A DNA stretch of 12,115 nt from Armatimonadota bacterium (GCA_014381035.1 JACMIS010000456.1:1-12115); one strand, 5' to 3'. Counted from the stretch's first letter, positions 1 through 6,828 are shown. Translations and numbers: made by a program. The notes: generated from the letters alone by a model not told the origin.

Positions 1-1
1 C

Positions 2-373
2 CAGGATGTAGACACGTTTTGCGAGAATGGGCCGAACGCACAAAAAATCCGTGACGGGAAAATGGGATGGGAGCATTACGACGGCTCGTTTCGTGAGTGG
101 AGCGGTGTCTTTCACGACGATGCGAACGCGATCCAAGCGTCGCTCGGCGGACGCTGGCTCACCTCGCCCGAATATCGGATGGGTGATGTGCTTTTATTTA
201 CTATCGCTACGCTTCACGCCAGCCTGGACAACAAGAGTGATCGGATCCGATTGTCCTCGGATACCCGCTATCAACCCGCGCACCTTCCTGCGGACGAACG
301 CTGGATTCTTGGCAAGAACGGGGAACGCCCGACAGCCCACGGTCTGGCAGGGAAGCGAGGTAAAATCTGTTGA
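2..373 (+). CDS. Phytanoyl-CoA dioxygenase (PhyH)-like protein, C-terminal part (5' end outside window)
   Basis: The frame is open from the first bases and ends at TGA 371-373, giving about 123 C-terminal residues. PhyH-family enzymes are non-haem Fe(II)/2-oxoglutarate oxygenases that hydroxylate acyl-CoA or small molecules. Visible here is the second half of the double-stranded beta helix. GDVLLFTIATLHASLDN holds the distal iron-binding His, and RIRLSSDTRYQ, about 12 residues later, has the Arg that binds the 2-oxoglutarate carboxylate. The DERW motif after it is common in PhyH proteins annotated as small-molecule oxygenases. The HxD part of the iron triad must lie upstream, outside the window. 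The substrate cannot be told. A strong terminator follows about 50 bp downstream, so this is the last gene of its transcript. The internal ATG at 62 is not the start, because conserved-looking sequence continues upstream of it. Confidence 0.78.
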   Translation, partial: QDVDTFCENGPNAQKIRDGKMGWEHYDGSFREWSGVFHDDANAIQASLGGRWLTSPEYRMGDVLLFTIATLHASLDNKSDRIRLSSDTRYQPAHLPADERWILGKNGERPTAHGLAGKRGKIC

Positions 374-426
374 TTTTGATAGAGGGCAACAGCATCCCTG
401 TCTTATAGCTTCTTCGCGATGATTCC

Positions 427-460
427 CCGCTATTCACACCGAATGGCGGTTTTTTTTGTT
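427..460 (+). terminator. Rho-independent terminator of the PhyH-like gene
   Basis: An 8-bp stem (427-434 with 442-449, one T-G wobble) has a 7-nt loop and is followed directly by eight T residues, then G and more T. It has the classic intrinsic terminator form on the + strand and closes the PhyH-like transcript. It also insulates the amylase gene, which therefore needs its own promoter in 461-542. Confidence 0.85.
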
Positions 461-480
461 TCACATTACGGTCGCTTAAA

Positions 481-514
481 ATTGCCAGTCTATGGGTAAA
501 AGTCAGGTGGCAAT
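481..514. repeat. 7-bp inverted repeat upstream of the amylase gene, possible operator
   Basis: ATTGCCA (481-487) and TGGCAAT (508-514) are exact inverted copies separated by 20 bp. They sit between the upstream terminator and the amylase start, where an operator would be expected. The arms are short, so a chance occurrence is possible. No regulator gene is next to it. Confidence 0.3.
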
Positions 515-542
515 CAAGAGTTTGCCTTAGAATGATACCAAG

Positions 543-2495
543 TTGATACGGAAAGAAATTAAAAAAATATTGTCTGTCAGCGATGTCGATCTGGACGACA
601 TCATCGCTGAGCGAGCGGGAATGGGCGGCTATACGCCTTCACCGGATGCCTGGGAAGATGAAGCCCTTTATTTCCTGCTGTTAGACCGGTTTAGCGATGG
701 CAACGAAGACGATGTATTGGGCAACGACGGACAGACTGTCTCCAAAGGAGAACGCCCGCGGTTTCTTGCGCAAAAACACGCGGGGAACGCAGTCAAATCC
801 GAGAAATCATTGAAAAAATGGCGCGAATCGGGCACCACATTCACCGGAGGGACCCTGCGTGGTTTGACGGAAAAGATCGGATACCTGAAACGGATGGGGG
901 TGACCACCGTCTGGGTGAGTCCGATACTTAAACAAGCACCGTTCGCGACGAACGACTATCACGGCTACGGAACGCAGGATTTTTACGAAGTCGAGCCCCG
1001 CTTCGGGACGCGCACAGATTTTCGAACGCTGGTAGATACTGCACACGAGCACGGCATCAAAATAATCCTGGATATTATCTTGAATCACTGCTGTGACGCG
1101 TTCGCCTACGACGGTGACGACAACCGTCAATGGACCGGCGAGGAGTTCCCCGTCAAAGGATTCCGCGACAAGGACGGTTCGCCCGAGATTCCGTTTAAAA
1201 CGCTGGGGGGGACGAAGTACACCAACGGTGCTGTCTGGCCCCGGGAACTGCAAGCCCCGGAAAATTTCACGCGGAAAGGATACATGTCTAACTGGGACAA
1301 TTGGCCCGAGTACGAAGAGGGTGACTTTTTCGGGTTTAAAGACTTCAAACTCGGCAACTATTCCGGGGGCGAGCGCGCTGAGGAAACTGAGGAGGATTAT
1401 TCGTGCACGAATGCAAACCCAACCTTCGAACCCTCCGCGGCACTGATCGCGCTGACCGAGGTCTACAAATACTGGATAGCGTATGCCGACCTGGATGGCT
1501 TCCGAATTGATACCGTCAAGCATATGGGACCGGGACCGGCGTGCTGGTTCGCCAATGAGATCAAGGCGTTCACGCAAACTATTGGAAAGCCTAACTTCTT
1601 TCTGATCGGGGAGATCGCCGGGGGGCGTGCACACGCGCACTGGATGCTTGGCCAGACCGGTCTTGACGCCGCGCTGGGCATTGATGAGATTCCGGAGCGG
1701 ATGCGCGGCGTTGTGCGCGGCGAAGCGTCGCCGTGCGAATTTTTCGGGATGTTCATCAACTCGAAAAAAGAGCAGGACGCCACCGAAAATCCGAACTGGT
1801 GGCGAAACCGTGTCGTGACATTTTTTGACGACCACGATCAGGTAGGTCGCTCGGTCAAAGGCAGGTTCGCTTCGGTTTGGGGCGAAGGTGACAAGGAAAA
1901 CGCTGCCGCAGGGGTCATTCGTGCTCTCGGTTTCAACGTGACGACGCTTGGTATTCCCTGTGTCTATTATGGTACGGAGCAGGGCTTCGATGGTCATGCA
2001 CAGGATCCGGGAGCCGGGGATCGCTATTTGCGAGAAAGTATGCATGGAGCCGCGTTCGGCTCTTTCGGGTCACACGGAGCGCATTTCTTCAACGAGAACA
2101 GCCGAATCTATCGGGAGTTGTCCCAGATCCTCGATCTCCGAAAGAAGCATGCGACATTGCGGCGCGGACGACAGTATATTCGCCCGATCTCGATAGACGG
2201 GGAGGATTTTTTCGAGCCGGAACGGATCGGCGATCCTTACCAGGGGGTTGTCGCTTGGTCGCGCGTCCTCGACACCGACGAATTCGTTTGCGCGCTGAAT
2301 ACCGATGAGAAAAATCCTCACACTGTCTGGGTGACGGTGGATTTCAACCGGCATGTGGCAGACCCAAAACCGTTGATTTGCCTTTATAGCACGGATGACA
2401 CTCAAATCGGTAACGAGAGCGCAACGCCCGAGAACCGAAACGGCTCCGCAGTGCGGATCACCGTTCCGGCAGGGGGTTTCGTCATTTACCGGTAG
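543..2495 (+). CDS. GH13 alpha-amylase family glycoside hydrolase
   Basis: A 650-residue enzyme of the alpha-amylase (GH13) family, acting on alpha-glucans by a retaining mechanism. The four conserved GH13 regions are visible in order: region I DIILNH (177-182), region II GFRIDTVKH with R321 and nucleophile D323, region III LIGEIAG with acid/base E357, and region IV FFDDHD with H431 and D432. The C-terminal 540-650 looks like the usual beta domain, ending in GGFVIYR. There is no signal peptide or membrane segment, so it should act in the cytoplasm, for example on glycogen or imported maltodextrins; exact specificity cannot be read. The start is TTG 543, the only common start codon after an in-frame TAG at 528. 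It has no SD, but a TAGAAT hexamer lies at 528-533. A later start at ATG 621 (residue 27) is possible. Its 3' end overlaps the convergent lipoprotein gene by 14 bp. Confidence 0.9.
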   Translation: MIRKEIKKILSVSDVDLDDIIAERAGMGGYTPSPDAWEDEALYFLLLDRFSDGNEDDVLGNDGQTVSKGERPRFLAQKHAGNAVKSEKSLKKWRESGTTFTGGTLRGLTEKIGYLKRMGVTTVWVSPILKQAPFATNDYHGYGTQDFYEVEPRFGTRTDFRTLVDTAHEHGIKIILDIILNHCCDAFAYDGDDNRQWTGEEFPVKGFRDKDGSPEIPFKTLGGTKYTNGAVWPRELQAPENFTRKGYMSNWDNWPEYEEGDFFGFKDFKLGNYSGGERAEETEEDYSCTNANPTFEPSAALIALTEVYKYWIAYADLDGFRIDTVKHMGPGPACWFANEIKAFTQTIGKPNFFLIGEIAGGRAHAHWMLGQTGLDAALGIDEIPERMRGVVRGEASPCEFFGMFINSKKEQDATENPNWWRNRVVTFFDDHDQVGRSVKGRFASVWGEGDKENAAAGVIRALGFNVTTLGIPCVYYGTEQGFDGHAQDPGAGDRYLRESMHGAAFGSFGSHGAHFFNENSRIYRELSQILDLRKKHATLRRGRQYIRPISIDGEDFFEPERIGDPYQGVVAWSRVLDTDEFVCALNTDEKNPHTVWVTVDFNRHVADPKPLICLYSTDDTQIGNESATPENRNGSAVRITVPAGGFVIYR

Positions 2496-3591
2496 GGGCG
2501 GGGGGAACGGTTGGCGAGGGCGACGTGCCAACGGTTCCCCCCGATTTCGGCGCAGGTGAGGAGGACGGGGCAGGAGTGGGTTGAGCGGCGACCAAAGGTT
2601 TGAGCCGCCCGACCAGTTGTTCCGCCTCGTTGTACTCTGGCTTCAGAAGTACGGCGCGCCTGGCTTCCCGCAAAGCGTTCGGGAGCAGATCTAACTTCTC
2701 ATACACGACCGCTAGATGATAACGACACTCGGGGATGTCGGGGGCGAGGTCCACGGCTTCACGCAATCGGCGTCGCGCCCCTTCTAGGTCACGCTCTTCT
2801 TTCCTGTCACGCTTATATAACGCCCATCCGAACGAATCCAGAAATACAGGGTGGCTCGGCTCTTTCTCGACTACTTCACGGGTAAGTTTCACGGCATCCT
2901 CGAAATCCTTCGGCCCGCTACCTTGATCCGCGAGCATGTAGCCAAGATTGTTCTTGATGTGTAGATCGTCCGGCATCAAACGGTGCGCCTGACGATATGC
3001 TTGCAGTGCCTTGACATAGTCTTTTTTCGCGAACTCGCTATAATATTGTCCGACGTAGGTTGCCAGTATGGCTTGCTTTTGTGCCTTTGCTGTTTTGGGG
3101 CGGATACTTCCGAAGCCCGCGACGATTTTATCGGCTTCCTGCTGGGCGCGTGCTTCGGCTTCGTCGGCACGTTGCGTGTTCGCCGCTTTCTTCGCTGCCT
3201 CAGCAAGTGCTGCCCAAAGACGCGGGTCTCCCGCGACGCGTTTATCCTGGGTGAGCGGTTCCAAAAGGCGGATGGCATCGTTCGGACGACCTAATGCGGC
3301 GATGCGTTGCGCCACCTGGATGAATCCTTCGTCATTGAAGTCGCTGGAAAGGGGACCCGTCAACAGGATCACGGCGCGATGAAGGTAAGAGTCACCTTTC
3401 GCCTGATCGCCTTTGTTGAACGCAGCAATCGCCTGGCTTATGGCGTCGTCCGCGAGGCGAGTTCGCTCCGCATAAGGGATCAATGACGCCGAGAGTGACG
3501 TGCCTGAGTTGCAACCGGTAAGCGGAGTAGCAAAAAATATCACCGCGCCAAGAAACAAAGCAAGCAGTCGAGAAAAAGTTAGATTGAACAT
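2482..3591 (-). CDS. TPR-repeat lipoprotein with proline-rich C-terminus
   Basis: A 369-residue exported lipoprotein with tetratricopeptide repeats. From ATG 3591 the N-terminus has a short charged start, a hydrophobic core (residues 9-22) and a lipobox LTGC, giving a lipidated Cys at 27. Residues about 180-320 hold TPR-like helical pairs, e.g. DYVKALQAYRQAHRLMPDD, then NNLGYMLADQ, LDSFGWALYKR and CRYHLAVVYEKLDLLPNALREA (split here), the last ending in LLKPEY. TPR proteins mediate protein-protein contacts; the partner is unknown. The C-terminal 40 residues are Pro/Ser/Thr/Gly-rich and low in complexity. A TTG at 3630 would add 13 residues before the signal peptide, but ATG 3591 gives a normal signal, so it is preferred. 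No clear SD is seen. It is divergent from the SIMPL gene and convergent with the amylase. Confidence 0.85.
   Translation of the reverse strand: MFNLTFSRLLALFLGAVIFFATPLTGCNSGTSLSASLIPYAERTRLADDAISQAIAAFNKGDQAKGDSYLHRAVILLTGPLSSDFNDEGFIQVAQRIAALGRPNDAIRLLEPLTQDKRVAGDPRLWAALAEAAKKAANTQRADEAEARAQQEADKIVAGFGSIRPKTAKAQKQAILATYVGQYYSEFAKKDYVKALQAYRQAHRLMPDDLHIKNNLGYMLADQGSGPKDFEDAVKLTREVVEKEPSHPVFLDSFGWALYKRDRKEERDLEGARRRLREAVDLAPDIPECRYHLAVVYEKLDLLPNALREARRAVLLKPEYNEAEQLVGRLKPLVAAQPTPAPSSSPAPKSGGTVGTSPSPTVPPAPTGK
2500..2542 (+). terminator. Long hairpin just after the amylase stop, inside the lipoprotein coding end
   Basis: Two 16-base arms (2500-2515 and 2527-2542) pair with one mismatch around an 11-nt loop. 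It begins 5 bp after the amylase stop, so it would form at the very 3' end of that mRNA and could terminate it or protect it from exonucleases. No T-tract follows (GATTTCGG), so it is not a textbook intrinsic terminator. On the other strand the same bases encode part of the Pro/Ser/Thr-rich lipoprotein tail. Confidence 0.5.
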
Positions 3592-3629
3592 GATTGAAAC
3601 CGCTACATGATACACTAAAACCGGGTGCA
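3592..3629. promoter_or_regulatory. Compact divergent promoter region, lipoprotein / SIMPL gene
   Basis: Only 38 bp separate the divergent starts 3591 (-) and 3630 (+). For the + gene there is an extended -10-like TG-A-TACACT (3608-3616). For the - gene a TATCAT reads from 3611 to 3606. The two -10 elements overlap by one base, so the two polymerases would exclude each other. Neither has a good -35 at normal spacing. If real, both transcripts have leaders of only about 6-8 nt, consistent with the lack of SD sites. Confidence 0.35.
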
Positions 3630-4334
3630 ATGAATCAAGACCTGCCTAAAATTCGTCCCGATACGATAACTGTTTCCGCTGTAGCCGAGGAAGAGTGCGA
3701 GGCTACCAGCGCGGATCTGTATGTCGTCGTGCGTGGGGCATCGCTTTTTAGCGGGGACATTGCCCTAAAGAAGGCGCGTGAGGTTGCCGCACTCGTCGCC
3801 GCGCTCGCGGAAGTAGGCGTGGTGGAATCGTCCATCGAGTTGCGCGGGATACAAGCCGAAGTGACAACCGGGACGCTCGGTAATAAAACCTCCTCGGCGA
3901 CGTATTCACTTCGTATCGGCAAAGTTCCGCTGGCGAAAGTCCCGGACACAATCGGTGCGATCACCACTCAGAAGAATACGGATCTGGTTGCGACGATCTG
4001 GCAATATGGGGATGATGAGGTTGTCCGACTTCGTTTGCTAGAAACCGCGTTGAAGCGGGTTCAGGTAAAAGCGGATCTGATAGCCCGAACGCTGGGTGTT
4101 TCCTTGATCGGGGTCCGCGCATTTACCGAAACGTTCACCGACGAAGATGCCCCCCGCCCGGAACAAGAGAAACTATTCGGCTCGGCGTCAGGATTCGGGC
4201 GCGCGAGAGCGAGGCGCGTAGACGCGGACGAATTGGGACTCGCGGTTTCTCACCGCAAAAAAGTCTTTCAGGCGGCGCAGGTAATATACTGCGTTTCGCC
4301 GATCATGCGAAACAAAAACGCCACGGACTCCTGA
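3630..4334 (+). CDS. SIMPL (DUF541) domain-containing protein
   Basis: A 234-residue protein matching the SIMPL/DUF541 pattern. It has an N-terminal beta strand ITVSAVAEEECEA, an Ala-rich helix (KKAREVAALVAALAEVGV), the typical second strand set with IELRGIQAEV and SATYSLRIG, and the characteristic helix LRLLETALKRVQVKADLIARTLGV (split naming: LRLLETALKR, VQVKADLIARTLGV). The family is widespread but poorly understood; members are often periplasmic or outer-membrane associated and linked to stress tolerance. This copy has no signal peptide, so it is probably cytoplasmic, which is less usual. The first ATG is at 3630; a TTG at 3594 would add 12 unconvincing residues. The last codons form one arm of the terminator hairpin shared with the convergent sigma gene. 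Confidence 0.8.
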   Translation: MNQDLPKIRPDTITVSAVAEEECEATSADLYVVVRGASLFSGDIALKKAREVAALVAALAEVGVVESSIELRGIQAEVTTGTLGNKTSSATYSLRIGKVPLAKVPDTIGAITTQKNTDLVATIWQYGDDEVVRLRLLETALKRVQVKADLIARTLGVSLIGVRAFTETFTDEDAPRPEQEKLFGSASGFGRARARRVDADELGLAVSHRKKVFQAAQVIYCVSPIMRNKNATDS

Positions 4335-4352
4335 TGCGAGTCCGTGGCGTTT
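4316..4352 (-). terminator. 15-bp perfect hairpin terminator of the sigma gene, overlapping the SIMPL 3' coding end
   Basis: Arms 4316-4330 and 4338-4352 are exact inverted copies (15 bp) with a 7-nt loop. Read on the - strand, the stem sits 18 bp past the sigma stop and runs into TTTTTGTTT, a good U-tract. Read on +, it is followed by only TTT then CG, so it is weaker there but may act in both directions. The left arm and the loop contain the last five codons and the stop of the SIMPL gene. Confidence 0.85.
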
Positions 4353-4369
4353 CGAACATCCAACCCGAT

Positions 4370-5386
4370 TTAAGCGACGACCGTTTCGCGCAACCGTCCA
4401 CCGATCTCCGAGCGGCGCAGTTTTTGGAGCGCACCGGCTTCGATCTGGCGGGCACGTTCGCGGGACAGGTGTAACTCCTTACCCACTTGCTCCAGTGTCA
4501 TCGGTGCTTCGGCATCCTCCGACAAGCCGTAGCGCAACTCCAGTACTTCCCGTTCACGCGGCGTGAGTTGTTTCAGTGCTCGCCCGATCTCTTCGCGCAG
4601 TGCGCGTCGGAACACGCGTGCCGACGGCAAAGTCGCGTCCTCCGCCGGGAGCAAATCACCGAGACGTGTCGTCGAGTCACCGGCGGGTGCGTCGAGGCTC
4701 ATCGGCTCCGGGGTTTCCGCCTCAAGGAGTGTCTCCACCTTATCCACGGGTAAGCCGACTTCGGCGGCGATCTCAATCGCCGTCGGGGTTCGGTTTAGTT
4801 TCGTCGCCAACATCTCGCGTGTGCGCTTGATTTTACCAAGCGACTCGATGGCGTGCGACGGCAGACGGATCGTTCGCCCCTGGTTCTCCACGGCGCGACC
4901 GAGTGCCTGTCGAATCCAGTGCGTCGCGTATGTCGAGAAACGGAACCCGCGGCGATAGTCGAACTTGTCTACCGCGTGGATCAGCCCGAGCGTGCCTTCC
5001 TGAATCAGGTCCTCCATCGCGATGCCACGGTTCTGATATTTTTTCGCAATCGAGGTGACGAGACGCAGGTTTGCGTTCACAAGAACTTCACGTGCCCACT
5101 TTACGTTCTGCTCAACCTGGCGTGCGAGCTTACGCTCCTGCTCCATTGAGAGCAAAGCGGTATTACTCGACCCGGTACGATCATGCAGGTAAGACGCGAA
5201 CTCTTCCTTGACCGCGAATGCCGACTCGTCGTCCAGATCATCAATCGGCGTTGGCGGTTTCGGATTCGTCGCTACGGCGAATGTGGCAACAGGCTTCGTC
5301 GCGACATCCGGTCGCAACTCATTCAACCCTTCCAGCGTCGTGTCTTGATTTTTAATTTCGTTATCCAATGTTTCTACCACAAACAT
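4370..5386 (-). CDS. RNA polymerase sigma-70 family factor, RpoD/SigA-like, probably group 2
   Basis: A 338-residue sigma factor with all core regions except 1.1. Region 1.2-like sequence is at about 59-95. Region 2 is about 100-175: NANLRLVTSIAKKYQNRG, DLIQEGTLGLIHAVDKFDYR, FRFSTYATHWIRQA and RTIRLP. Region 3 is about 178-255. Region 4 is about 262-330, with LTPREREVLELRYGL and the -35-binding helix-turn-helix MTLEQVGKELHLSRERARQIE. The first about 58 residues are acidic and low in complexity rather than a canonical 1.1. Length and the LPSHAIESL version of region 3.0 suggest a non-essential group 2 sigma rather than the primary one. In region 2.3/2.4 the usual WW pair is HW (H156-W157), and G163 replaces the Thr equivalent to E. 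coli T440. The start ATG 5386 has a weak purine-rich SD (AAGAGAA) 8 bp upstream. It is divergent from rnz across a long regulatory gap. Confidence 0.93.
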   Translation of the reverse strand: MFVVETLDNEIKNQDTTLEGLNELRPDVATKPVATFAVATNPKPPTPIDDLDDESAFAVKEEFASYLHDRTGSSNTALLSMEQERKLARQVEQNVKWAREVLVNANLRLVTSIAKKYQNRGIAMEDLIQEGTLGLIHAVDKFDYRRGFRFSTYATHWIRQALGRAVENQGRTIRLPSHAIESLGKIKRTREMLATKLNRTPTAIEIAAEVGLPVDKVETLLEAETPEPMSLDAPAGDSTTRLGDLLPAEDATLPSARVFRRALREEIGRALKQLTPREREVLELRYGLSEDAEAPMTLEQVGKELHLSRERARQIEAGALQKLRRSEIGGRLRETVVA

Positions 5387-5757
5387 AATAATGTATTCTC
5401 TTTGCCTTCTTCATTTAAGGCGGCGTCACTGTCACCTGAAACCCTGAACAATTAACTGTTACCCAAAAAACTGAGTGAACCTATTAAGTAACGCTAAAAA
5501 GTCCTTGCAAGTTCCCTATCGCCTAAGATACAATCATTGCTAAGTCCATTTTTCGGCACTCACTACATTTCGCCAGACACCGCAGAGTCTCCTTCTTCTT
5601 AGACGCATCATCCGAGCAAAACGGTTCCGCTTCTCGATAGGCAACGGCTTAACAGATTCGTCACACAACCGCAATATTCCTTCACAGTCTCAAGAGTCTT
5701 TTAATGTTTTTACAAAGTTGCGGCATCGGGAAAAGAAACGTTGCATAATGAGGCAGT
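5387..5757. promoter_or_regulatory. Divergent regulatory gap between the sigma gene and rnz
   Basis: This 371-bp stretch has no convincing ORF or RNA gene. It is less GC-rich than its neighbours. For the + strand it holds TTGCAA (5505-5510), 18 bp, then TACAAT (5529-5534), which is a plausible sigma-70 promoter with a TSS near 5541 and a leader of about 217 nt for rnz. TTGCAA is its own reverse complement, so the same bases could serve as a -35 for the sigma gene, although the - strand -10 (around TAATAG, 5487-5482) is poor. An imperfect palindrome AACAATTAACTGTT lies at 5447-5460 and may be an operator. A CATAAT just before rnz (5744-5749) is a second possible -10. Confidence 0.4.
5505..5534 (+). 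promoter_or_regulatory. Predicted sigma-70 promoter for rnz
   Basis: TTGCAA (4/6 match to the -35 consensus), an 18-bp spacer and TACAAT (5/6 match to -10). Initiation would be near 5541. It is the best-scoring promoter by eye in this gap. The resulting leader is long, with no obvious hairpin in it. Confidence 0.4.
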
Positions 5758-6723
5758 ATGCAGTTAACGTTTTTAGGGACTGGTTCCGGTGCGCCGACGC
5801 GGGCACGAAACGTTTCGGGGGTGACGCTGTTTATGCCCGAGCGGGGGGAACTGTATCTGTTCGATTGTGGCGAGGGCACCCAGCACCAGTGTTTGCGGGC
5901 ATCGCAGGTGCGTCTCTCCCAACTGACGCGGATTTTTATTTCGCATCTGCATGGCGATCATGTTTTCGGCCTGGTAGGGTTGCTGGCGTCGCGTGCCCTT
6001 GCGCAGGGAGGAACCTCCCCCGTGGCACTCTATGGACCACCCGCCTTGGAAACCTATGTGCGCGGCTGTCTGCATTCCACCGGAACCCACTTCGGTTTCC
6101 CGATTTCCTTCCACGCCGTGCGCACGGGTACCGTTTTCGAGGATGCACAGGTTGTCGTCGAATGCGCCACTGTCCGGCATCGTTGTGACGCGTTCGCCTA
6201 CGCCGTGCAGGAGAAAACACAAGCGGGAAGGTTCGATGCAGAACAAGCCAAAGCGCACGGTATCCCGGCAGGTCCCTTATACGGGCGTTTAAAAGCAGGA
6301 GAGACGGTGACACTTCCCGATGGTCGAACGGTTGATGGCGCATCCCTCGTCGGACCGCCGCGCCCGGGTCGGCGTGTCGTCTACTCGGGAGATACGTCGT
6401 TCTGCGCGGAAATGGTCAAACTGGCGACCGACGCCGACCTTCTCATACACGAAGCGACCTTCGCTGAAAGCGAGCGCACCCTCGCGGACCGCGCCTTCCA
6501 TTCCACCGCGAGCGATGCCGCTAAAGTCGCGGAAGCCGCCCGCGTTCGGCAACTCATTCTCACCCACATCTCCCCGCGCTACGACGCCGAAAGCGGGGCA
6601 GGTTTGGAGGCACTTTTGAACGAGGCGCAAACCATCTTCCCGAACGCCGAGGTCGCGCACGACTTTCTGCGCGTCGAGGTTCCCCGCCGGGAGCACGAAG
6701 AGCATCCCCATCCCAGCGAATAA
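5758..6723 (+). CDS. rnz: Ribonuclease Z (tRNA 3' endonuclease)
   Basis: A 321-residue metallo-beta-lactamase-fold nuclease that cuts tRNA precursors just 3' of the discriminator base. The N-terminal FLGTGSGAPTRARNVSG carries the PxxxRN loop (P13-N18) typical of RNase Z. The zinc ligands are all present: HLHGDH (63-68), H141, D212 in SGDT, and H270 in LTHISPRY; the HEATF motif (231-235) and FHST with H248 are also there. The Gly/Pro-rich exosite arm that grips the tRNA elbow is at about 155-185 (GIPAGPLYGRLKAG). The length is slightly above the usual 300-310, with a His/Glu-rich tail (RREHEEHPHPSE). ATG 5758 has GAGG 4 bp upstream. There are no missing residues, so the enzyme should be active in the cytoplasm. 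Confidence 0.95.
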   Translation: MQLTFLGTGSGAPTRARNVSGVTLFMPERGELYLFDCGEGTQHQCLRASQVRLSQLTRIFISHLHGDHVFGLVGLLASRALAQGGTSPVALYGPPALETYVRGCLHSTGTHFGFPISFHAVRTGTVFEDAQVVVECATVRHRCDAFAYAVQEKTQAGRFDAEQAKAHGIPAGPLYGRLKAGETVTLPDGRTVDGASLVGPPRPGRRVVYSGDTSFCAEMVKLATDADLLIHEATFAESERTLADRAFHSTASDAAKVAEAARVRQLILTHISPRYDAESGAGLEALLNEAQTIFPNAEVAHDFLRVEVPRREHEEHPHPSE

Positions 6724-6745
6724 CAAATCCCTCAAATCCTAATAT

Positions 6746-6757
6746 TGAACACGTTCA
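6746..6757. promoter_or_regulatory. Operator-like palindrome, copy 1
   Basis: TGAACACGTTCA: 5-bp inverted arms around a 2-bp centre. It lies just upstream of the -35 at 6765 and is identical to copy 2, 53 bp further on. It is likely a dimeric repressor site. Confidence 0.7.
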
Positions 6758-6764
6758 TGAAATA

Positions 6765-6793
6765 TTGACACCGCACGTTTTGCTTGTCATACT
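6765..6793 (+). promoter_or_regulatory. Sigma-70 promoter with extended -10 for the membrane-protein pair
   Basis: TTGACA (6765-6770, a perfect -35), a 17-bp spacer and CATACT (6788-6793, 4/6) preceded by TG at the extended -10 position (6785-6786). The predicted TSS is near 6800, inside operator copy 2. The leader to ATG 6829 is about 29 nt and carries GAGG. This is the best promoter in the window. Confidence 0.75.
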
Positions 6794-6798
6794 ATAGA

Positions 6799-6810
6799 TG
6801 AACACGTTCA
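6799..6810. promoter_or_regulatory. Operator-like palindrome, copy 2, over the transcription start
   Basis: This is an exact copy of TGAACACGTTCA, covering the predicted +1 region. The centre-to-centre distance to copy 1 is 53 bp, about five helical turns, so both sites face the same side of the helix. A repressor here would block initiation, and a pair could loop or bind cooperatively. Confidence 0.7.
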
Positions 6811-6828
6811 GAAAGAAATGAGGCTGTC

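Noticed and set aside
807..2045. A 412-codon open frame on the minus strand inside the amylase gene
   Set aside because: It lies fully antisense to a GH13 gene with all catalytic motifs, and its product is Arg/Pro/Val-rich without domain likeness. It is a by-product of codon bias.
4487..5149. Plus-strand open frames across the sigma gene
   Set aside because: They are antisense to a fully conserved sigma-70 gene and are Arg/Ser-rich artefacts.
6746..6810. LexA/SOS box reading of the TGAACACGTTCA pair
   Set aside because: Gram-positive type boxes need GAAC-N4-GTTC; here the centre is 2 bp. The downstream genes are not DNA repair genes.
6746..6810. Direct assignment to an ArsR/SmtB metal sensor
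   Set aside because: The TGAA...TTCA ends fit, but the centre is 4 bp rather than the usual 6, and no sensor gene is in the window. Kept only as a possibility.
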